A program made the position numbers and the translations under genes. From the NCBI RefSeq assembly GCF_016082275.1, contig NZ_MOWM01000013.1, forward strand, positions 17,218 to 81,217: a stretch of DNA of 64,000 nucleotides, written 5' to 3'. Numbering within the stretch: the stretch's first letter is position 1; each line of letters opens with the position of its first letter. The notes under the pieces are model-generated. The model had not been told where the DNA came from. It saw nothing but the letters and a program-made list of their open reading frames with translations, and searched no databases. Positions 54,621 through 61,139 of this stretch are shown here, piece after piece. The stretch is from Variovorax sp. E3 (GTDB lineage Bacteria; Pseudomonadota; Gammaproteobacteria; Burkholderiales; Burkholderiaceae_C).

Positions 54621-54695
54621 TGTCTTTCTTCGTGGGGATGGAAAGGAAACCAGCCCGCGAAGTTAGGCACTTCGTATGACGCTTCTGTGAATTGC

Positions 54696-55901
54696 TCAGC
54701 TTCCCGTCAGGTTGAATTGATCTTCCTGACGGGCTGAAGGCCCGCTCGAATCAGGCGCCGGCAACTGCCTCGGCCACAACGCCCACAGCCGCAGCGGCTG
54801 GTTCATGCTCGCCGCCAGCCGCCCGGCATCGGCGCCGGTGCCCGCGAAGTAGTCGGCCCGCACCGCGCCCAGGATGGCGCTGCCCGTGTCCTGCGCCACC
54901 ACCAGTTTCTGCAGTTGCGCCGCCGGTCCGTTGGATGTCAGCCACACCGGCGTGCCGTACGGAATGCTCTCGCGGTCGACCGCGATGGAGCGCCCGGCCG
55001 TGAGCGGCACGCCCTGCGCGCCGCGCGGGCCGAAGGCGGCGTCGACCTCGCTCATGGTCTCTTCGCGGAAGAACACGTAGCGCGGGTTGCTCCACAGCAA
55101 TTGCGTCACGCGCTGCGGGTTCTGCGCGGCCCAGGCCTTGGTGTCGTCGGGCCACTTGCCGACCTTGCTCACGCCCTGGCTCATGAGCCACTGCTGCACG
55201 CTGCGATACGGCTGCTCATTGGTGGCCGAGAAGGCCACGCGCACGGTGTGCTGGTAGCCGTTGGCCTCGGTGATGCGCAGGCGGCCGGAGCCCTGGATGT
55301 GCAGCATCAGCGCGTCGATGGGGTCGGCCATCCACGCGATCTCGCGGCCGCGCAGCGCGGCCTGGGCTTCGGGCAGGGTCTCGATTTCCTGGCGCGTGTA
55401 CCAGGGGCGGCGCGGCGCCAGGCCATCGGGCGCCTGGTACAGCGGCACGTTGAAGGTGGCGGTGGGCACGCGCGAAGCCTCGTACACGGGCTCGTAGTAG
55501 CTGGTGAGCTTGCCTTCGGTCTGGCCGTTCAGGGCCTCGACGCGGTAGGGCTGCAGCCGGTCGGTCATCCACTGGCGCTGCTCTTCGGGGGTGGCGATGG
55601 TCAACTGGCGCACGTCGCGGCACAGCGGCGCGAAGGCGGCGTTGGGGCGCGAGCAATTGGCCAGCAGCGCGATCCACGCCTCATGCAGCGGGTCTTCGCC
55701 GAAGCCCGGCAATTCCCCCCAGCCGACCGGCACCCAGCGGCTCTTGGGGTGCGCGAGCGAGCCGGTGAGCGGGCCGAGATCGCGCGGCGGGGTGATGACG
55801 GCGGGGCGCGTGGGCACGTCGGGGGCGCGCGGGCCGGTGGAACAGGCCGCCAGCGTTGCTACGATCACAAGCCCAACCAGCCACTGGAGTCCATTTCTCA
55901 T
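54696..55901 (-). CDS. mltA: Membrane-bound lytic murein transglycosylase A
   Basis: Cleaves the glycan strands of peptidoglycan to 1,6-anhydromuramyl products at the inner face of the outer membrane. The 401-residue protein has a lipoprotein signal (QWLVGLVIVATLAAC). MltA-domain motifs are LTSYYEPVYEASR, LMLHIQGSGRLRI, YQHTVRVAFSATN and RSIAVDRESIPYGTPVWLTS. The 3D domain near the end holds AVRADYFAGTGADAGRLA with the catalytic Asp pair. I place the start at 55901, directly before the signal sequence; the longer frame to 56147 adds 82 residues including hydrophilic sequence. Its start codon overlaps that of a divergent small gene. Confidence 0.94.
   Translation of the reverse strand: MRNGLQWLVGLVIVATLAACSTGPRAPDVPTRPAVITPPRDLGPLTGSLAHPKSRWVPVGWGELPGFGEDPLHEAWIALLANCSRPNAAFAPLCRDVRQLTIATPEEQRQWMTDRLQPYRVEALNGQTEGKLTSYYEPVYEASRVPTATFNVPLYQAPDGLAPRRPWYTRQEIETLPEAQAALRGREIAWMADPIDALMLHIQGSGRLRITEANGYQHTVRVAFSATNEQPYRSVQQWLMSQGVSKVGKWPDDTKAWAAQNPQRVTQLLWSNPRYVFFREETMSEVDAAFGPRGAQGVPLTAGRSIAVDRESIPYGTPVWLTSNGPAAQLQKLVVAQDTGSAILGAVRADYFAGTGADAGRLAASMNQPLRLWALWPRQLPAPDSSGPSARQEDQFNLTGS
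54703..54733. other. Hairpin within the 3' end of mltA
   Basis: CCCGTCAGG and CCTGACGGG form a perfect 9 bp stem around a 13-nt loop inside the last codons of mltA, upstream of phoX. There is no T tract, so it could attenuate read-through or stabilise the mRNA end; it may also be incidental to coding. Confidence 0.4.
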
Positions 55902-56061
55902 GGGTTTGATTCTGCTTGAAGCCCTCGCCGCGGGACTCGTGTTCATCTTGATCATCTGGTGGACCATGTTTTCCGGCCGAAACAAGGGTGAATTGCACGA
56001 CGAGGAGGACGCCGACGCCGGCGCCAGCGCCGCTGATCGAAAGCCACCGCCGAAAGCGTGA
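55900..56061 (+). CDS. Small single-span membrane protein
   Basis: A 53-residue protein I do not recognise. It has an N-terminal membrane helix (LILLEALAAGLVFILIIWW) followed by an acidic then basic hydrophilic tail (GELHDEEDADAGA, DRKPPPKA). The ATG at 55900-55902 has GGAG ten nt upstream. It overlaps the divergent mltA start codon in a shared CATG, so the ribosome-binding sites of each gene lie inside the other. The clean helix-plus-tail composition favours a real gene. A longer in-frame extension to 55591 lies antisense within mltA and was rejected. Confidence 0.5.
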   Translation: MGLILLEALAAGLVFILIIWWTMFSGRNKGELHDEEDADAGASAADRKPPPKA

Positions 56062-56110
56062 ACTGCTTGTGCAGTCCAAAGCCGCGGCGCCTTGTCGGAG
56101 AACAACCCAA

Positions 56111-56130
56111 TTGCTATTACTTTGGTAGCA
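56111..56130. repeat. GCTAT-N7-GTAGC short palindrome, copy 2
   Basis: GCTAT (56113-56117) and GTAGC (56125-56129) flank a 7-nt spacer, the same layout as at 20392-20410 and preceded by TT in both. It lies between the small membrane protein gene and the OmpA-type gene. Confidence 0.45.
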
Positions 56131-56259
56131 GTCATCGTAGCATTCATGGGCGATTGCGAAACTTTTCTTATTTTCCGTGGGGCTTTGAGGCCGTACCATG
56201 ACGGGCCCCCCCGGAGCTAAGCTGTGGCCCGTCTTGATTCAAACTTGAAAGGGATCGCC

Positions 56260-56918
56260 ATGAAAAAGTTCGTACTCGCTACCTGTGCCACCGCCCTCGT
56301 GCTCTCCGGCTGCGCCGGCGGCATGACCGACACGCAGCGCAACACCGGCATCGGCGCCGGCATCGGCGCACTGGGCGGCGCGGCGATCGGCTCCGCCACG
56401 GGTGGCAACCGCGGTGCCATCGGCACGGGCGCGGTGGTCGGCGCGGCGGCCGGCGCGCTCGGCGGCTACCTGTGGTCGCAGCGCATGGAAAACCAGAAGC
56501 GCCAGATGGAAGCCGCCACGCAGGGCACCGGCATTGCCGTGACCCAGACGCCCAACAACGAGCTGAAGCTGCAGATTCCGAGCGACGTGTCCTTCGACGT
56601 GGGCCGCTCCAACATCAAGTCGAACTTCGCGCCGGTGCTCGACCAGTTCGCCAACGGCCTGCGCAACAACCCGAGCGCCGAGGTGCGCATCATCGGCCAC
56701 ACCGACAGCACCGGCTCCGACGCCGTCAACAACCCGCTGTCGGTCGAACGCGCCGCCAGCACGCGCGACTACCTGGTGGCGCGCGGCGTGAACCCGGGGG
56801 CCTTCCGCATCGAGGCCGCGGCTCGCGCGAACCCATTGCCGACAACAACAGCGACGCCGGCCGCGCGCAGAACCGCCGCGTCGAGATCTTCGTGGGCGAG
56901 CGCGCGCCGCGAGGCTGA
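56260..56918 (+). CDS. OmpA-family lipoprotein with glycine zipper, YiaD-like (one-base frameshift)
   Basis: An outer-membrane lipoprotein of 219 residues after repair. The signal MKKFVLATCATALVLSGC ends in a lipobox. Residues about 30-75 are a glycine-zipper segment (GIGAGIGALGGAAIGSATGG, GTGAVVGAAAGALGGYLW). The OmpA C-terminal domain binds peptidoglycan: SDVSFDVGRSNIKSNFAPVL, IIGHTDSTGSDAVNNPLS, RRVEIFVGER. The frame breaks near 56817, where RIEG should continue RGSREPIADNNSDAGRAQNR. Rather GC-poor upstream DNA (56130-56200) probably holds the promoter. A second OmpA-type gene follows after 120 bp. Confidence 0.92.
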
Positions 56919-56954
56919 CCTGACCGCTGACGGCGCCCGCGCGGCGTCGTCGCG

Positions 56955-56990
56955 GCGGGAAACCGGCCGCGCCGAACGGCCGGTTCCCGC
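56955..56990 (+). terminator. GC-rich hairpin between the two OmpA-type genes
   Basis: GCGGGAAACCGGCCG pairs with CGGCCGGTTCCCGC with one bulged A and a 7-nt loop. There is no T tract, so termination is uncertain; it may set differential expression of the two lipoprotein genes. Confidence 0.45.
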
Positions 56991-57038
56991 ACCGTTGCAT
57001 CGGCCCGCCGTGGGTCCGTGGAAGAGAGAGGGAACCCC

Positions 57039-57602
57039 ATGAGGAAGTTTGTCGTTTCAGGCGCGGCCGCGACCGCGTTGCTGTTCATCGCGGGCTGTGC
57101 CTCGCAGTCGCCGCCGCCACCGGCGCCCGCGCCGGTCGAGGCACCGGCCGCGCCGGTCAACAACTGGACCGCCCGCCTGGCCGCGCTGAAGAGCGACCTC
57201 GAGGCATCGACCAAGGGCACGCGCGTGGTGATCGAGCAGACCGTCGACAACCAGCTGCATGTGGTGATCCCGAACGAGCTGTCGTTCGACAGCAACCGCG
57301 CCAACATCAAGCGCAACTTGGCGCAGGTGCTCGACAAGGTCGCCGAAGGCCTGAAGAACGCCACGGCCGCCAGCGTGCGCGTGGTGGGCCACACCGACAA
57401 CACCGGCAGCGAAGAGGGCAACGACCGCCTCTCGGTGAACCGCGCCGACAGCGTGCGCAACCACCTGGTGGGCCGGGGCGTGTCGACCTCGGTCATCACG
57501 ACCGAAGGGCGCGGCGCGCGCGAGCCGCTGGTCGACAACGCCACGGCCGCAGGCCGCGCGCAAAACCGCCGCGTCGAGATCTTCGTGGCGGAAAAGTCCT
57601 GA
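57039..57602 (+). CDS. OmpA-family lipoprotein
   Basis: A 187-residue outer-membrane lipoprotein. The signal MRKFVVSGAAATALLFIAGC has a lipobox, followed by a Pro/Ala-rich linker (QSPPPPAPAPVEAPAAP). The OmpA domain reads NELSFDSNRANIKRNLAQVL, VVGHTDNTGSEEGNDRLSVN, GRGAREPLVDNATAAGRAQN and RRVEIFVAE. It contains the Asp and Arg (TDxxG..LSxxRA) that bind diaminopimelate in known domains. It lacks the glycine zipper of its neighbour, so the pair shares the peptidoglycan-binding domain but differs in the N-terminal half. The ATG at 57039 is chosen because it starts the signal peptide. Confidence 0.94.
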   Translation: MRKFVVSGAAATALLFIAGCASQSPPPPAPAPVEAPAAPVNNWTARLAALKSDLEASTKGTRVVIEQTVDNQLHVVIPNELSFDSNRANIKRNLAQVLDKVAEGLKNATAASVRVVGHTDNTGSEEGNDRLSVNRADSVRNHLVGRGVSTSVITTEGRGAREPLVDNATAAGRAQNRRVEIFVAEKS

Positions 57603-57609
57603 TCTTTTC

Positions 57610-58236
57610 CTAGAGGCCCCGAAGCCGGTTGGCCAGCTCGACCGCCGACTTCACTTCCATCTTGTCGAACACGCGCGCGCGGTGGACCTCCACCGTGCGC
57701 ACGCTGATCGCGAGCTGGTCGGCGATGAGCTTGTTGGGCAAGCCCTCGATCACGAGCCGCATCACGTCGCGCTCGCGGTCGGTCAGCTCGGCGATGCGCT
57801 CCGACAGGCCCCGGCGCACGCGCTGCGCCTCGAGCGCCTGCAGCGACGCATTCAGCGCATGCTCGATGCGGTCGACCAGTGCGTTGTCCGAGAACGGCTT
57901 CTCGCAGAAATCGAAGGCGCCGCGCTTGACCGCGTCGACGGCCGTGGGCACGTCAGCGTGCCCCGTCAGAAAGATCACCGGCATGGACGGCAGCAGGCCG
58001 CGCTCCACCAGCCGGTCGAACAGCACCAGCCCGCTGGTGCCGGGCATGCGCACGTCCAGCAGCAGGCACAGCGGCTGTTCGGGCAGCGGGCCCTGGTCGA
58101 GGAACTGCTCGAAGGCCTCGGCGCTGCCGAAATGCTCGCTGGCCAGCCGGCGCGAGCGCAGCAGCCAGGCCAGGGCCTCGCGCACGCTGGCGTCGTCGTC
58201 CACGATGAAGATCAAGCCGTCGATCAGCGGTTGCAT
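57610..58236 (-). CDS. FixJ/NarL-type response regulator
   Basis: A 208-residue response regulator. The receiver shows IFIVDDDASVREALAWLL (acidic pair), the phospho-acceptor Asp in LCLLLDVRMPGTSG, Thr in PVIFLTGHADVPTAV and Lys in FCEKPFSD. The LuxR-type DNA-binding domain reads LTDRERDVMRLVIEGLPNKL, then IADQLAISVRTVEVHRARVF. It is the cognate partner of the histidine kinase encoded 41 bp upstream. The FixJ-like architecture is used for oxygen, tetrathionate or C4-dicarboxylate sensing in other bacteria; the signal here is unknown. Confidence 0.94.
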   Translation of the reverse strand: MQPLIDGLIFIVDDDASVREALAWLLRSRRLASEHFGSAEAFEQFLDQGPLPEQPLCLLLDVRMPGTSGLVLFDRLVERGLLPSMPVIFLTGHADVPTAVDAVKRGAFDFCEKPFSDNALVDRIEHALNASLQALEAQRVRRGLSERIAELTDRERDVMRLVIEGLPNKLIADQLAISVRTVEVHRARVFDKMEVKSAVELANRLRGL

Positions 58237-58277
58237 ATCATGAAATCCAGCAGAAGATTGATTGTCTGAAGACGCGG

Positions 58278-60321
58278 TCAGCCCGCGGCCGGCAGCGTGA
58301 AACGAAAGACCGTGCCGCGCGGCTTGTTCGGCTCGAACACCAGCGCCCCGCCATGTTGCTCCACCACCGTGCGGCACAGGCTCAGGCCGAGCCCCATGCC
58401 GTCGCGCGCGTGGTGAAGAAGGGCGTGAAGAGCCGCTCGGCCACTTCATCGCTGATGCCGCAGCCCAGGTCGGCCACCGAGAACTCGATCCAGCGCCGCG
58501 CGTCTTCCTGCCCCGTGCCGCCCACGGCGGCGGCGCGCGCCACGCGCAGGCGCAGCACGCGGCTGCCGGTGTTGTCGGGGCTGTCCATGGCCTGCATCGC
58601 GTTGCGCGCCAGGTTCAGCAGCACCTGCTCGACCAGCGTGCGGTCGCACATGGCGGCGGGCAGGCGGTCTTCGAACACCACCTCGATGATCACGCCGAGC
58701 TTGCGCGCCTGCAGCCGCACCAGCGGCAGCACGGCGTCGATCAGCGCCTGCGGGGCCACGGCCTCGCGCGTGCGGTCGCGCCGGCGCACGAAGTCGTGCA
58801 CGCTGCGAATGACCTGGCCGGCGCGGTCGGCCTGCTCGGCGATGCGCTTCACCGCCATCGCGACCTCGCCCTGGTCGCCCTTGGCATCCGGGCCAAGCAG
58901 GTTGAGCGAGCCGCTCGCGTAGCTGGCGATGGCGGCCAGCGGTTGCGTGAGCTCGTGGCTCAGCAGCGAGGCCATTTCGCCGACGGTGGCCAGCCGCGCG
59001 CTGGCCTGCAGGCGCTCCTGGCTGGCGCGCGACAGCTCCTCGATGCGGCGCTGCTCGCTCACGTCGATGAAGGCGCTCATCCAGCCGGTCTGCACCTTGT
59101 GCGCGTTGATGAGCGGGGCCTCGAAGATCAGCACCGGAAAGCGCGTGCCGTCCTTGCGCATGAAGACCGACTCGAAGCCCTCGCGCGGCGGCATGCCGCC
59201 CGCGAGCCGGCGGGCCTGCCGCTGCTGGTACTCGTGCGCCAGTTCGGTGGGCCAGTAGGGGGCGTCGGCGTTGTCGGCCATCAGCTCCTCGGGGCTGAAG
59301 CCGACCATTTCGCAGAAGGCCGGGTTCACGTAGCTGATGCGGCCCTGCAGGTCGCGCGCGCGCAGGCCGGTGATGACCGAGTCTTCCATCGCCTTGCGGA
59401 AGGCCAGCGCGTCGGCCAGGTCGCGCTCGGCGCGCAGGCGGCGGCGGGTGTCGCGCGCCAGCAGCACCAGCACCGACACCAGCGCGATCGAGATGGCCGT
59501 GACCAGCGCGGTGAGCATGTTCGGGAACAGGTCGGGCGCGGCGCGCCAGCCGTCGACGCGCAGCATCAGCGCGGCGCCCGGCAGGTCGATGAGCTGCTGC
59601 GAGGTGAACACGCGCGTGCCGCTGCGCCGCGAGGTGCCCAGCGCCACCAGCCGCGTGCCGTCGGCCTCGGTGAAAGACACCTCCTGCCCGCGCGTGAGCG
59701 TGGGGCCGACCAGCTCGATGAGCGCATCGCGCAGCGAGTAGCTGGCCACGAGGTAGCCGCCCGCGTCGATCGGCACGCACAGCTCCATCACCTCGACGCC
59801 GCCGCCGCCCGCCACCGGCACGTAGTGGCTGGGCGAATAGGCCGGCGCGCCGAGCTTGCGGGCGGCCGCGCAGGCCAGGGCCACGTCGGACTGCTCGGGG
59901 CCGCGGCTGCCTTCGTCGAGGATGCGCATGCGATACGGCGTGTTGACCGCGTGCAGCGGGCGCAACGCGGCGTCGCGCCACTCGAGCCGCAGCCACTCGC
60001 GGTGTTCGCGCAGCAGCGCGGCGGCGATGTCGCTCCACTGCCCGCGATCGACCCCCGGCGCTGCGTGGCGCGCAGGCTCTGCGCGTTGCGCTGGAAGCCG
60101 CTGCGCAGGTCGGACACGGCATCGGCCGTGTCGCGGTCGAGCGAGGCCTGCACCTGCTCGACCTCGTGCCGCCCCGCCAGCCACACCACCGTGACCAGCA
60201 GCGCCGACACCAGCACCGCCAGCAGCAGCCACAGAAACCAGCGCTGCCACAGCGATCGCAGCCGCGCGAACGCGATGAGCGCCCATCGCTTCGGTGCGAC
60301 GGTCAGCAGCGCATCGGGCAT
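58278..60321 (-). CDS. PAS-domain sensor histidine kinase, DctS-like layout (two one-base frameshifts)
   Basis: An inner-membrane kinase of 681 residues after repair. Helix 1 (RWFLWLLLAVLVSALLVTVV) and helix 2 (MLTALVTAISIALVSVLVLL) flank a periplasmic sensor of about 230 residues. A PAS domain follows (AFRKAMEDSVITGLRARDLQ, SYVNPAFCEMVGFSPEELMA). The kinase core has the H-box LLSHELTQPLAAIASYA, N-box NLARNAMQAM and DLGCGISDE. Breaks occur near 60055 (after SLRATQRRG) and near 58406, after which GMGLGLSLCRTVVEQHGGAL completes the ATP lid. The start MPDALLTVAPKRW lies 2 bp after the nitrilase-family gene stop. The periplasmic region suggests direct sensing of an external small molecule. Confidence 0.92.
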
Positions 60322-60323
60322 TG

Positions 60324-61139
60324 CTAGAGAACGCAGTGCGAAAGCACGGGCAGCTGCGTGCGCGTGCGCGCGACCTGCGCGGCGTCGATGTCGAACAGCA
60401 CCACGCCTTCTTCGGTGGCCTGCTGCGCCACCACCGTGCCCCAGGGGTCGACGACCAGCGACTGGCCCCAGGTCTGGCGGCCGTTCTCGTGCGTGCCGCC
60501 CTGCGCGGGCGCGACCACCCAGGCCAGGTTCTCGATGGCGCGGGCGCGCAGCAGCACCTCCCAGTGCGCGGCGCCGGTGGTGCGCGTGAAGGCGCTGGGC
60601 ACCAGCAGCAGGTCGGCGCCCTGCCTGGCGAGCGCGCGGTACAGCTCGGGAAAGCGCAGGTCGTAGCACACGCTCATGCCGATGCGCCAGCCGTGGCCGT
60701 CGCGCGAGGGCAGGTCGAACACCACGGGCTCGCTGCCGGGTGCGATGACGCGGCGCTCGTCGTAGCGCTCGGCGCCGTTGTCGAAGAAGAACAGGTGGAT
60801 CTTGTCGTAGCGCGCCACGCATTGGCCTTCGGGCGAGAAGGCCAGCGAGCTGTTGAACACGTGCTCGGCGTCGGTGCTCTCGATGGGCAGCGTGCCGCCG
60901 ACGATCCACAGGCCGAACTCGCGCGCCGCGTCGGCCAGGAAGCCCTGCACCGTGCCCGCGCCGGCGGTCTCGCGCAGGCCGAGCTTGTCGGTGTCGCGCG
61001 CGCCCATCATGCAGAAATACTCGGGCAGCACCGCCAGCTCGGCGCCGGCGGCCGCGGCCTGCGCGAGCAGGTCATGGGCGCGCGCGAGGTTGGCTTCGCG
61101 GGCGATGGCCGACACCATCTGGATGGCTGCGACTTTCAT
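60324..61139 (-). CDS. Nitrilase-superfamily carbon-nitrogen hydrolase (Nit-like)
   Basis: A cytoplasmic amidase of 271 residues with the Glu-Lys-Cys triad visible: Glu in LAVLPEYFCMM, Lys in YDKIHLFFFD and Cys in GMSVCYDLRFPELYRALA. The second structural Glu is in HWEVLLRARAIENLAWVV. The size and the CYDLRFPELY motif fit the Nit1/Nit2 branch, whose members hydrolyse deaminated glutathione or 2-oxoglutaramate (omega-amidase). The ATG overlaps the yhdP stop by 4 bp. Downstream lie the histidine kinase (2 bp) and the response regulator, so all four may share a transcript. I have no evidence that the amidase is linked to the sensor's signal. Confidence 0.92.
   Translation of the reverse strand: MKVAAIQMVSAIAREANLARAHDLLAQAAAAGAELAVLPEYFCMMGARDTDKLGLRETAGAGTVQGFLADAAREFGLWIVGGTLPIESTDAEHVFNSSLAFSPEGQCVARYDKIHLFFFDNGAERYDERRVIAPGSEPVVFDLPSRDGHGWRIGMSVCYDLRFPELYRALARQGADLLLVPSAFTRTTGAAHWEVLLRARAIENLAWVVAPAQGGTHENGRQTWGQSLVVDPWGTVVAQQATEEGVVLFDIDAAQVARTRTQLPVLSHCVL

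Noticed and set aside
54621..54695. Pho box upstream of phoX
   Set aside because: I looked for the paired CTGTCAT-type repeats and found none; phosphate control cannot be supported from this sequence.
55902..56147. Longer mltA start
   Set aside because: It would bury the lipoprotein signal sequence in the interior of the protein.
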